A stretch of DNA of 64,000 nt, from assembly GCF_023516615.1 (NCBI RefSeq), contig NZ_JAMGBF010000067.1:35452-99451 (forward strand), written 5' to 3'. Within the stretch, counting starts at the first letter, position 1, and the number at the start of each line of letters is the position of its first letter. The notes under the pieces are model-generated. The model was not told where the DNA came from and searched no databases. It worked only from the letters and a program-made list of their open reading frames with translations. Below, piece by piece: positions 52,191 to 60,149 of the stretch. The stretch comes from Streptomyces panaciradicis. GTDB lineage: Bacteria > Actinomycetota > Actinomycetes > Streptomycetales > Streptomycetaceae. The position numbers and the translations under genes were made by a program.

Positions 52191-53840
52191 TCAGCCTTCG
52201 CTGTGGACCGCCGCCATGTTGCGCAGACGCTGCTTGAAGTCCATGGGGATCAGAACCTGAACCCTCCCGACTGGGTGTTGCCACATCCCGTCATGGCCAT
52301 CGGGAGCCATGAGCTGCGCGGCGGTCATCCCGGGAATCGGCTCGGCATGGATGATGGCCTTGACCCCTGCGGCGCGTAGCTCCCTGCCCTTTTCGTGCTG
52401 GGTCGACAACGTGCTCCACCGTTCCCGGTAGGTCTCTCCTGTCGGGATCTCCTCCCAGGTGTCCGGGCGCGTGGGCTGCGCGATGAGCTGTTCACGTCGC
52501 GCGTCCAACCGCTTGTACGCCTCCCGGTACTCCTGCTTGCCCAGCTCACTGGAGTAGAGGCCCGCCTCGCGGTCCTCCCTCAGGTCCGAGAGGGCGCGGT
52601 TCACTTCCTCGATGTCGCGCGTGTAGTCCACGCCCGGCCGGAAGACCTTCCGGACGATCTCGACGTCCCCGGCAGCGAGGAGGAACGCTTTCCCCACGGC
52701 GTCCTCCAGCGTGTGCGCCGCGATGCCCTTGCTTCCGGTCAGACACGGCTTGTGCGTGGTACGGGAGGCGCAGCGGTAGTAGGGCCAGTTACGGCCAGGG
52801 GCGAGATACGCCGGCTCCCCACATGTGCAGAACGCGACCTGGAGCAAGGGCGACCCACCCTTGCGGTTGCCGTTGCGTTTGCTGGTGTTCTCGTCCAGCT
52901 TCTTGTTGGCCAGCTCCCACTCCTCGTGCGTGATCAGAGGCTCCGCGCGCTGGAGGGGCTGACCGTCCGCGTCCCGGACGACCCGGCGTCGTGTCGTCTT
53001 CTCCCCGTCGACCATCACCTCCTCGGACACCTCCATCTGCCCCAGGATGCAGCGGGAACGTACGACCTTGGCCGTGTTCGCGGCGGTCCAGCGGCTTCCC
53101 TTCGGGGTCTTGCCGTTACGGATCATCTGGGCGTCGAGTGACGTCGGGGTCTTCGACACGTCCTCGTTGAGCCACTGCGCGATGCTGTTCGCCGACTCGC
53201 CCGCGATGAGACGGCGGACGATCTCACGGAGCGTCCCGGCCGTGTCGGTCCCGTAGTCGTCCGGGACGAGCTTCCATCCGTCGCCGGTCTCCTGTTTCTC
53301 CTCCCGGTAACCGTATGGAGTGCGGCCGCCGCGCCAGCGCCCCTCCTTCACCAGGTGGTTGTACGAGGACTTGGCCCGCGCCTTGATGGCTTCGAGCTCC
53401 CCTTCCGCGAAGGACGCGATCAGGCTGAGGAGGAGCTTCCCCATCTGCGTGTTGAGGTTGATCCCGTCCTCGACGGTGGCGACCTCCTTGCCGTTCTTCT
53501 CGCACCACTCCAGGAGGGCGTGCACGTGGAGCACGCGTCGCGAGAGACGGTCGATCTTCAGCGCGCAGATGATGTCGTACTCGTCGGCGCGCGACTCCTC
53601 CACCGCGATCCGGTGCTCGATCGCGCTGACCTCCTTCCCGATGGTCGAGGGAAGCCACTTGCCGAACTCCGGACGCTTCCACGGCTCTACCCCGCCGGAC
53701 ACGTCGATGTCCTCGACCCACCCCACGACGACGTGCCCCTCCTGATCGGCCCATCGCTGGATGGACCGACGCTGACGCTCCGGCGATGTGGTCTCGTCCG
53801 ACACCCTCGACAGACGGATCACACCCAGAACTCTCGCCAT
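52191..53840 (-). CDS. int: Large serine integrase
   Basis: The 549-residue recombinase has a resolvase N-terminal domain with catalytic Ser11 (VIRLSRVSDETTSPERQ) and IICALKIDRLSRRVLH, a recombinase domain (RGGRTPYGY, SIAQWLNEDV, WTAANTAKVVRSRCILGQ), a zinc ribbon with Cys in FCTCGEPAYLAPGRN, YYRCAS and KPCLTG, and a coiled-coil region (IEEVNRALSDLREDREAGL). Such enzymes integrate DNA by single attP-attB recombination through double-strand breaks at a central dinucleotide, and need a separate factor for excision. ATG 53840 follows GGGAGAGGGAGAA. It lies at the right end of the element, 88 bp from the core. Confidence 0.9.
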   Translation of the reverse strand: MARVLGVIRLSRVSDETTSPERQRRSIQRWADQEGHVVVGWVEDIDVSGGVEPWKRPEFGKWLPSTIGKEVSAIEHRIAVEESRADEYDIICALKIDRLSRRVLHVHALLEWCEKNGKEVATVEDGINLNTQMGKLLLSLIASFAEGELEAIKARAKSSYNHLVKEGRWRGGRTPYGYREEKQETGDGWKLVPDDYGTDTAGTLREIVRRLIAGESANSIAQWLNEDVSKTPTSLDAQMIRNGKTPKGSRWTAANTAKVVRSRCILGQMEVSEEVMVDGEKTTRRRVVRDADGQPLQRAEPLITHEEWELANKKLDENTSKRNGNRKGGSPLLQVAFCTCGEPAYLAPGRNWPYYRCASRTTHKPCLTGSKGIAAHTLEDAVGKAFLLAAGDVEIVRKVFRPGVDYTRDIEEVNRALSDLREDREAGLYSSELGKQEYREAYKRLDARREQLIAQPTRPDTWEEIPTGETYRERWSTLSTQHEKGRELRAAGVKAIIHAEPIPGMTAAQLMAPDGHDGMWQHPVGRVQVLIPMDFKQRLRNMAAVHSEG

Positions 53841-53907
53841 GCTCGTTCTCCCTCTCCCCTGTGTCACGCATCGCGCACAAGGGGTGACGGTATGCGGTTC
53901 GGATCAT

Positions 53908-53935
53908 GGCGTTAAAATTGATCTTTGAACACCGC
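53908..53935. other. attR of the integrative element
   Basis: Element arm GGCGTTAAAATTG is at 53908-53920, eight bases follow, then the core ACACCGC at 53929-53935, followed by aldo/keto reductase coding sequence (GAACGTGTACGG). With attL this lets attP and attB be rebuilt to the base. Confidence 0.8.
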
Positions 53936-54779
53936 GAACGTGTACGGCTGGGGTGAGAACAAGGGCCGTACCGAGGAGATCATCGGCAACTGGTTCGCCC
54001 AGGGCGGCGACCGGCGCGACAAGGTCGTCCTCGCCACCAAGGTGTACGGCAACATGGCCGCCGACGGCGACGCCTGGCCCAACCACGACAAGCTGTCCGC
54101 CGTGAACATCCGGCGGGCCGTGGACGCCAGCCTCAAGCGGCTGCAGACCGACCACATCGACGTCTACCAGTTCCACCACGTCGACCGCGCCACCCCCTTC
54201 GAGGAGATCTGGCAGGCGATCGACACCCTGATCACGCAGGGCAAGATCCTCTACGTCGGGTCGTCCAACTTCCCCGGCTACAAGATCGCCCAGGCCAACG
54301 AGATCGCCGCCCGCCGCGGCGGCACCATCGGCCTCGTCAGCGAGCAGTGCCTCTACAACCTCGCCGAGCGCCGCGCCGAGATGGAGGTCATCCCGGCCGC
54401 GCAGGAGTACGGCCTCGGGGTCATCCCCTGGTCGCCGCTGCACGGCGGCCTGCTCGGCGGCGTGATCAAGAAGGAGGTCGAGGGCGGGCGCCGGGCGAGC
54501 GGCCGGGCCGCCGACTCCCTCGCCAACACCACCATCCGCGCGCAGATCCAGGCCTACGAGGACCTGCTCGACAAGCACGGCGTCGAGCCGGGCGAGACGG
54601 CACTCGCTTGGCTGCTCACCCGCCCGGGCGTGACCGGCCCGATCGTCGGCCCGCGCACGGCCGAACAGCTCGCCTCCGCGGTCCGCGCGACCGAGCTGGA
54701 GCTGAGCGAGGAACTGCTGGCCGGCCTCGACGAGGTCTTCCCGGGCCCCGGCCCCTCCCCGGAGGCCTTCGCCTGGTAG
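53929..54779 (+). pseudogene. 3' fragment of the interrupted aldo/keto reductase gene
   Basis: The frame continues the enzyme from TANVYGWGENK to PSPEAFAW without defects. The N-terminal strand region, the nicotinamide-binding start and the catalytic Asp (before TAN) are lost. A TTG at 53925 could restart translation, but no ribosome-binding site precedes it, and a fragment without the first 50 residues should not fold into an active barrel. The coding part is still intact, so the insertion may be recent. Confidence 0.8.
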
Positions 54780-54808
54780 GCGTCACCGCTGCGCGGCGGC
54801 GGTCGGGG

Positions 54809-54898
54809 TCACTTGCCGAGCGCCGCCGCCAGCACCACCACGACGAACAACAGCACGAGCACGACGGCCATGATCCGGTTCCGGGTCTTCGGGTCCAC
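54809..54898 (-). CDS. Small single-pass membrane peptide
   Basis: GTG 54898 opens a 29-codon frame reading MDPKTRNRIMAVVLVLLFVV then VVLAAALGK. It is one transmembrane helix with a basic N-terminus, so N-in. The upstream GGGGC is a weak ribosome-binding site. It lies 10 bp downstream of the thpR stop on the same strand and may be its operon partner. Such short hydrophobic proteins are often conserved but missed by gene finders. Function unknown. Confidence 0.5.
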   Translation of the reverse strand: MDPKTRNRIMAVVLVLLFVVVVLAAALGK

Positions 54899-54907
54899 GC
54901 CCCGAGC

Positions 54908-55480
54908 CTAACCGGCGCCGCCGAGCGGCCAACGGGCGACCGTCTCGTAGCGGGGCTGCTCGCCCGGCACCCCGGACCTCGGCAGATTGCTGCGCACCAG
55001 CACCAGCTCCGCCACCGTCCAGGTGCGGCTGCGGAACTCCTCCAGGGCCGTCAGGTACGGCCGTACGTCCACCGCGTCGCGGCTGCGCGCCACCGACAGG
55101 TGCGCCCTGTAGCGCCGGTGCTCCCCCATGTCGACCCCGGCCCTGCGGCCCGCCGCCTCGGCCCGGTCGGCCAGCAGCCGCAGCGCGGCCGTCTCCCCCT
55201 CGGCGCCCACCCACAGCGCCCGGCCGTGCCCGAACTGCCCGCCGCCGCGCAGGGCGAGCGGGAACGGCCCGGACCGCCGCGCCGCCCGCTCCAGGCGTTC
55301 CGACAGCTCGGGGACGAGGTCGTCGTCGACCTCGCCGTAGAAGGCGAGGGTGAAGTGCCAGCCGGGGCGGCCGGTCCAGCGCAGGCCGTCCGCGCCGGGG
55401 AGCCTCCTCAACTCGGCCAGTTCGGCGGCGAGTTCCTCCGCCACTTCCTCTGGAGGCAGCACCGCGGCGAAGAGTCTCAT
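54908..55480 (-). CDS. thpR: 2'-5' RNA ligase family protein (RNA 2',3'-cyclic phosphodiesterase)
   Basis: The 190-residue 2H phosphoesterase has both HxTx-type motifs, HFTLAF near residue 42 and HLSVAR near residue 126, in the order required for the active-site cleft. The family hydrolyses RNA 2',3'-cyclic phosphates; its physiological role is unclear. Start ATG 55480, with GGAGG-like purines some way upstream. It is divergent from the GNAT gene at 55507. Confidence 0.8.
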   Translation of the reverse strand: MRLFAAVLPPEEVAEELAAELAELRRLPGADGLRWTGRPGWHFTLAFYGEVDDDLVPELSERLERAARRSGPFPLALRGGGQFGHGRALWVGAEGETAALRLLADRAEAAGRRAGVDMGEHRRYRAHLSVARSRDAVDVRPYLTALEEFRSRTWTVAELVLVRSNLPRSGVPGEQPRYETVARWPLGGAG

Positions 55481-55506
55481 GGGGACCAGCCTGCCACCAT
55501 GGGGGC

Positions 55507-56025
55507 ATGGAGATCACCATCAGAGACGCCGGGGCGGACGACGTCCCCGTGATACTCGGCATGCTCGACAGCTGCGTGGAGTGGCTGGCCGGGCAGGGGC
55601 GGACCGGGCAGTGGGGCACGAAGCCGCTGTCGCAGAGCCCGAGGACGGTGGAGTCGGTCGTCCGGTACATGGAGGAGGGCGCCGCCTACATCGCCGAGGC
55701 CGACGGCGAGCCGGCCGCCACCCTCACCCTCACCGACGCGCCCGGCGCCTACCTGTCCCACCTGCCGCCGGTCGGCGAGCCCGAGCGGTACATCCACTGG
55801 CTGGCCTCCGACCGCCGCTTCAAGGGCCACGGCGTGGGCGGCGCGCTGCTCGCGCACGCCGCCGAGGTGACCCGGGGCGCGGGCGTCGGCCTGCTGCGGG
55901 TCGACTGCTACGCGGGCGGCGACGGCAGGCTCGTCCGCTACTACGAGGACAACGGCTTCACCCGCACCGAGACCTATCTCGGTGCGGGCGACTGGCCGGG
56001 GCAGGTGCTGGAGCGGCGCGTGTAG
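55507..56025 (+). CDS. GNAT-family N-acetyltransferase
   Basis: The 172-residue protein has a typical GNAT fold: acetyl-CoA loop RFKGHGVGGALLAHAAEVTR near residue 100, then LLRVDCYAGGDGRLVRYYEDNGFTR. The N-terminal helix DVPVILGMLDSCVEWLAG resembles that of small-molecule acetyltransferases. Substrate unknown. ATG 55507 has a G-run upstream. Confidence 0.8.
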   Translation: MEITIRDAGADDVPVILGMLDSCVEWLAGQGRTGQWGTKPLSQSPRTVESVVRYMEEGAAYIAEADGEPAATLTLTDAPGAYLSHLPPVGEPERYIHWLASDRRFKGHGVGGALLAHAAEVTRGAGVGLLRVDCYAGGDGRLVRYYEDNGFTRTETYLGAGDWPGQVLERRV

Positions 56026-56042
56026 TCCCGGCGGGGCGCCCG

Positions 56043-57386
56043 TCAGGCGGCGGGCGCCAGCTGCTCCTGTGCCTCCCGCGGCACGAAGCGGACGTGCGGG
56101 TGGCCGCGGTTCCAGCCGACCGACAGGCGCAGGTTGCCGACGCGGGCCAGGACGAGGCCGATGACGACCGCCGCGCCCGCGGCGATCGCACCGCCCGCCG
56201 CGAGGCCCGCGCGGACGCCGTAGGTGTCGGTGACCCAGCCGGCGATCGGCGCGCCCACCGGGGAACCGCCCATGAACACCATCATGTAGAGGGACATCAC
56301 CCGGCCGCGCATGGCCGGGTCGGTGCTCATCTGGACGCTGGTGTTGGCGGTGACGTTGACCGTCATGCCGAACATGCCGATCGGGACCATGAACAGGGCG
56401 AACAGCCACAGCGAGGGCGCCACCGCGGCCACGATCTCCAGCGTGCCGAAGGCGGCCGCGGCCACGACGAGCACCCGCATCCGGGCGGTGCCGCGGCGGG
56501 CCGCGAGCAGGGCGCCGGCCAGCGAGCCGACGGCCATGAGGGTGTTGAAGAGGCTGTAGGAGCCCGCGCCCGCGTGGAAGACGTCGTCGGCGAAGGCCGA
56601 GAGGTAGACGGGGAAGTTGAAGCCGAAGGTGCTGACGAACCCGATCAGGACGATCGTCCAGATCAGCTCCGGGCGCCCGGCGACGTAGTGCAGGCCCTCG
56701 CGCAGCTGGCCCTTGCCGCGCGGGGCGCGCTCGACGGCGTGCAGCTCGCGCGACCTCATCATGACCAGGCCGGTGAGGGTGGCGATGAACGACAGGCCGT
56801 TGAAGAGGAACGCCCAGCCGGTGCCCACGCCGGTGATCATCACACCGGCGACGGCGGGACCGATCAGGCGGGCGGACTGGAAGTTCGCGGAGTTCAGGCT
56901 GACCGCGTTCTGCAGCTGGTCCCGGCCGACCATCTCAGTGACGAAGGACTGGCGGGCCGGGTTGTCGACGACCGTGGCGAGGCCGACGAAGAAGGCGGCC
57001 AGGTAGACGTGCCAGACCTGGACGTGTCCGGAGAGGGTGAGCACGGCGAGCGCGATACCGCTGAGGCCCATCGCGGACTGCGTGAACAGCAGGGTGCGGC
57101 GCTTGGGCAGCCGGTCGACGAGGACGCCGCCGTAGAGGCCGAAGAGCAGCATCGGCAGGAACTGCAGCGCCGTCGTGACGCCGACGGCGGTGGCGGAGCC
57201 GGTGAGGCTGAGCACCAGCCAGTCCTGGGCGATGCGCTGCATCCAGGTGCCGATGTTGGAGACGACCTGGCCCAGGAAGAACAGGCGGTAGTTCCTGACC
57301 TTCAGGGAGCTGAACATCGAGGACGTGCGGGAGGGGGTAGTGGCGGTCGGTGCGGGGGCGGAAGCTGCTCCGGATCCCGAACTCAA
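56043..57386 (-). CDS. MFS transporter, DHA3 type
   Basis: The 447-residue protein has 12 predicted helices: YRLFFLGQVVSNIGTWMQRI (the DHA3 N-terminal motif), GLYGGVLVDRLPKRRTLLF (motif A variant), and a second half starting with PELIWTIVLIGFVSTFGFNF. It resembles EntS and macrolide-efflux pumps. It starts at TTG 57386 with GGAGG nine bases upstream; ATG at about 57317 is also in frame. It lies 27 bp downstream of the marR gene on the same strand, so MarR probably controls it. Confidence 0.85.
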   Translation of the reverse strand: MSSGSGAASAPAPTATTPSRTSSMFSSLKVRNYRLFFLGQVVSNIGTWMQRIAQDWLVLSLTGSATAVGVTTALQFLPMLLFGLYGGVLVDRLPKRRTLLFTQSAMGLSGIALAVLTLSGHVQVWHVYLAAFFVGLATVVDNPARQSFVTEMVGRDQLQNAVSLNSANFQSARLIGPAVAGVMITGVGTGWAFLFNGLSFIATLTGLVMMRSRELHAVERAPRGKGQLREGLHYVAGRPELIWTIVLIGFVSTFGFNFPVYLSAFADDVFHAGAGSYSLFNTLMAVGSLAGALLAARRGTARMRVLVVAAAAFGTLEIVAAVAPSLWLFALFMVPIGMFGMTVNVTANTSVQMSTDPAMRGRVMSLYMMVFMGGSPVGAPIAGWVTDTYGVRAGLAAGGAIAAGAAVVIGLVLARVGNLRLSVGWNRGHPHVRFVPREAQEQLAPAA

Positions 57387-57413
57387 AAGGGTCGCCTCCT
57401 TGCGTAGGGCTGC

Positions 57414-57869
57414 TTACAGGTGTGCGAGCTTCTCCAGTACGGGGGCGGCGGCGCGCAGTGCGGCCCACTCGTCCTCGTCCAGGCCCGCGACCAGATCGGC
57501 CAGGAAGGCGTTCCGCTTGGCGCGGCTCTCCGCGAGCATGGTCTCGGCCTGCTCGGTCTTGGTGACGACCTTCTGGCGCCGGTCCTCGGGGTGCGGCTCC
57601 AGCCGGACCAGTCCCTTGGCCTCCAGCAGCGCGACGATGCGGGTCATCGACGGCGGCTGGACGTGCTCCTTGCGGGCGAGTTCGCCCGGGGTGGCCTGTC
57701 CGCAGAGGGAGAGGGTGCCCAGCACCGACATCTCGGTGGGGCTGAGCGACTCGTCGACCCGCTGGTGCTTGAGTCGACGGGACAGTCGCATGACGCCTGA
57801 GCGAAGCGAGTTCACGGCGGCTACGTCGTCGCCATGGGTGAGGTCCGGCATGTCCTTAGCGTAACTCAT
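57414..57869 (-). CDS. MarR-family repressor of the MFS gene
   Basis: The 151-residue protein has the MarR winged helix (SVLGTLSLCGQATPGELARK, VQPPSMTRIVALLEAKGLV, wing PHPEDRRQKVV) between helical dimerisation ends. It is the first gene of the marR-MFS pair. ATG 57869 lies inside the inverted repeat at 57856-57881, so bound repressor would cover its own start; the in-frame ATG 57851 would be a start just past the repeat. Ligands of such regulators are usually phenolic drugs or the MFS substrate. Confidence 0.8.
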   Translation of the reverse strand: MSYAKDMPDLTHGDDVAAVNSLRSGVMRLSRRLKHQRVDESLSPTEMSVLGTLSLCGQATPGELARKEHVQPPSMTRIVALLEAKGLVRLEPHPEDRRQKVVTKTEQAETMLAESRAKRNAFLADLVAGLDEDEWAALRAAAPVLEKLAHL

Positions 57870-57881
57870 TACTCTCGCTAA
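57856..57881. promoter_or_regulatory. MarR operator candidate overlapping the marR start
   Basis: TTAGCG at 57856-57861 and CGCTAA at 57876-57881 form perfect outer arms of a 26-bp repeat; inner bases keep partial symmetry. It is in the AT-richest part of the region. It covers start codon 57869, and the promoter should lie next to it. Confidence 0.55.
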
Positions 57882-58002
57882 ACAAGCTGACGTACCGGAG
57901 GATTCCCGTGAATCCGGCCACTCAACCGAACCATCACCCTTACGGGTGACGACGACGCGGAAAGTGAACGCCGCGCCGCACCCGCCAGCGACCCTCGTCC
58001 TC

Positions 58003-58185
58003 ATGGGGACCAGCGTGCTCAGCCTGCGGATCGACGGAGAGCTGCTCGAACGGCTCCGGGACCGCGCCGCCAAAAGGGGAATGAGCGTCCAGGACTACGT
58101 GGTCCGGACGCTCATTCGGGACGACTTCGACGAGCGGTTCCAGACCGCCGTCGAGGAGACGGAGAAGTTCTACGGGGTCACGTGA
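58003..58185 (+). CDS. Ribbon-helix-helix (CopG-like) DNA-binding protein
   Basis: The 60-residue protein starts GTSVLSLRIDGELLERLRDR, the beta strand and first helix of an RHH fold, followed by AAKRGMSVQDYVVRTLIRDD and an acidic tail. RHH proteins dimerise and bind DNA through the paired strands, as antitoxins or small repressors. There is no toxin-sized partner next to it. ATG 58003 fits the fold best, but no ribosome-binding site precedes it; GTG 57946 would add an unstructured N-terminus. Confidence 0.65.
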   Translation: MGTSVLSLRIDGELLERLRDRAAKRGMSVQDYVVRTLIRDDFDERFQTAVEETEKFYGVT

Positions 58186-58192
58186 GCGGTGC

Positions 58193-59644
58193 TCACGTCA
58201 GGCCGAGGGCCGGCATCAGGTAGTAGAAGCCGAACACCGCCGCGACGACGTACATCGCCACCGGGACCTCGCGGCCGCGGCCCGCGGCCAGGCGCAGCAG
58301 GGCGAAGGTGAGGAAGCCCATGCCGATGCCGTTGGTGATCGAGTAGGTGAACGGCATCATCACCATCGTCACGAAGGCCGGGATGGCGAGCGTGTAGTCC
58401 GCCCAGTCGATCTCCTTGACCGAGCCGGCCAGGATCAGGAAGCCGACCGCGAGCAGGGCCGGGGTGGCCGCCTGGGACGGGACCATGGTGGCCACGGGGG
58501 TCAGGAACAGCGCGACGGCGAACAGCGCGCCGGTGACGACGTTCGCGAAGCCGGTGCGGGCGCCCTCGCCGACGCCGGCCGTGGACTCCACGAAGCAGGT
58601 GGTGGCGGAGGAGGAGCTGGCGCCGCCCGCGGCGACGGCGATGCCGTCGACGAACAGGACCTTGTTGATGCCCGGCATCTCGCCGTTGGCATTGGTCAGC
58701 TTCGCCTCGTCGCTGACGCCCATGATCGTGCCCATGGCGTCGAAGAAGCACGACAGCAGGACCGTGAAGACGAAGAGGATTCCGGTCAGTACGCCGACCT
58801 TGGAGAAGCCGCCGAACAGGCTGACCTTGCCGATCAGGCCGAAGTCGGGGGTGGCGACCGGGTTGCCGGGCCACTTGGGCGTGGTCAGACCCCAGGACGG
58901 CACCTTCGCGACCGCTTCGATGACCACGGCCAGGACCGTCATCGCCACGATCGAGATCAGGATCGCGCCGGGGACCTTGCGCACGATGAGCGCCAGGGTG
59001 AGCAGCGCGCCCAGGATGAAGACCAGCACCGGCCAGCCGTTGAGGTGACCGTCGGCGCCGAGCTGGAGCGGGACGGTGGTCTGGGCGGCGTCCGGGATGC
59101 GGGAGACGAAACCGGAGTCGACCAGCCCGATCAGCATGATGAACAGGCCGATACCGATGGAGATCGCCTTGCGCAGGCTGTAGGGGACGGCGTTCATCAC
59201 GCGCTCGCGCAGGCCTGTGGCGACCAGCAGCATCACCACGAGACCGGCCAGGACGACCATGCCCATGGCGTCCGGCCACGACATCCGGGGCGCCAGCTGG
59301 AGCGCGACGACCGAGTTCACGCCGAGGCCGGCGGCCAGCGCGATGGGCACGTTGCCGATGACGCCCATCAGCAGGGTGGTGAAGGCCGCGGTCACGGCGG
59401 TGGCGGTGACCAGCTGGCCGTTGTCCAGGTGGTGCCCGTACATGTCCTTCGCGCTGCCGAGGATGATCGGGTTCAGCACGATGATGTAGGCCATCGCGAA
59501 GAAGGTGGCGAAGCCGCCGCGGACCTCACGGGCGAGGGTGCTGCCCCGCTCGGAGATCTTGAAGTAGCGGTCGATCGCACCCGACGCGGGGGTGTCCCCC
59601 GGCTGCTGCGGGGCGCTGGCCTTGGCGGGAGCCGAGGTGGGCAT
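58193..59644 (-). CDS. NCS2-family purine permease (AzgA-like)
   Basis: The 483-residue permease has about 14 helices. It belongs to the AzgA/GhxP branch of the nucleobase transporters, as shown by RGGFATFFAMAYIIVLNPII near the N-terminus, GIGLFIMLIGLVDSGF, and the substrate-site block SSATTCFVESTAGVGEGART. It takes up hypoxanthine, guanine or adenine with protons. ATG 59644 is the likely start. It is convergent with the RHH gene and divergent from the DUF2530 gene. Confidence 0.85.
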   Translation of the reverse strand: MPTSAPAKASAPQQPGDTPASGAIDRYFKISERGSTLAREVRGGFATFFAMAYIIVLNPIILGSAKDMYGHHLDNGQLVTATAVTAAFTTLLMGVIGNVPIALAAGLGVNSVVALQLAPRMSWPDAMGMVVLAGLVVMLLVATGLRERVMNAVPYSLRKAISIGIGLFIMLIGLVDSGFVSRIPDAAQTTVPLQLGADGHLNGWPVLVFILGALLTLALIVRKVPGAILISIVAMTVLAVVIEAVAKVPSWGLTTPKWPGNPVATPDFGLIGKVSLFGGFSKVGVLTGILFVFTVLLSCFFDAMGTIMGVSDEAKLTNANGEMPGINKVLFVDGIAVAAGGASSSSATTCFVESTAGVGEGARTGFANVVTGALFAVALFLTPVATMVPSQAATPALLAVGFLILAGSVKEIDWADYTLAIPAFVTMVMMPFTYSITNGIGMGFLTFALLRLAAGRGREVPVAMYVVAAVFGFYYLMPALGLT

Positions 59645-59787
59645 TGGATGTTCCTACGAGCAGAAGTGGACAGACGGAAACCGTTTCAGTATGAACATAT
59701 GAATCCCGTAAACGCTATCTCCGCGCGTAGACCCCCGCTCACCCCGCCCGACTCCTGCCGCGCCCCGCCGCCTCGTAAGCTGTGCCC

Positions 59788-60054
59788 ATGGCGAAGTGGA
59801 CCCCCAAGCACGAGGCGCCGGAGCCCCTGGAGGGGCCCGTCGTCCCGGTCATCACCGGCGGCACGATCCTCTGGTTCGTCCTCTTCCTCGTCCAGCTCCC
59901 CTTCTACGGCTGGTTCGACGACCACGGGCACACGTGGTGGCTGTGGACGTGTCTGGCCGGGGGCGTCCTCGGCCTGTACGGCGTCTACTTCGTCAGGAAG
60001 CGGGACGCGGCGATCAAGCGGTCGGCCGGCGCGGAGCCGGAGGCGGCCGAGTAG
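59788..60054 (+). CDS. DUF2530 membrane protein
   Basis: The 88-residue protein has two helices (GTILWFVLFLVQLPFYGWF and TCLAGGVLGLYGVYFVRKR) joined by DDHGHTWWLW, and an acidic C-terminus. It matches the small actinobacterial DUF2530 family, of unknown role. ATG 59788 is the best start. It is 95 bp upstream of the P-type ATPase gene on the same strand. Confidence 0.7.
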   Translation: MAKWTPKHEAPEPLEGPVVPVITGGTILWFVLFLVQLPFYGWFDDHGHTWWLWTCLAGGVLGLYGVYFVRKRDAAIKRSAGAEPEAAE

Positions 60055-60149
60055 GCCGTACACCCACCGCACGACGTCGCTCCTCCCCAGGTCGGATCTT
60101 CCGGGCACTCGGCGGGTGAAGCCGTAGATCCGCACGTACCGTCGAATGC

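Larger units (their letters stand above)
50459..53935. mobile_element. 3.47-kb serine-integrase element inserted in an aldo/keto reductase gene
   Basis: Core ACACCGC flanks the element at 50459-50465 and 53929-53935. Joining its ends gives an attP with 13-bp imperfect inverted arms placed 11 bp either side of the centre, as expected for a large serine integrase; the centre falls at an AC dinucleotide in the core. Removing it restores one aldo/keto reductase gene apart from one extra base at 50442. Cargo on the minus strand is an intact aldo/keto reductase paralogue, a frameshifted HTH gene and the integrase. No replication, transfer or excision gene is seen, so it is a minimal or reduced element. 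Confidence 0.85.

Noticed and set aside
53925..54779. A seemingly complete 284-codon aldo/keto reductase gene
   Set aside because: It starts with TTG inside attR and lacks the first 50 residues and the catalytic Asp; it is the 3' part of the interrupted gene.
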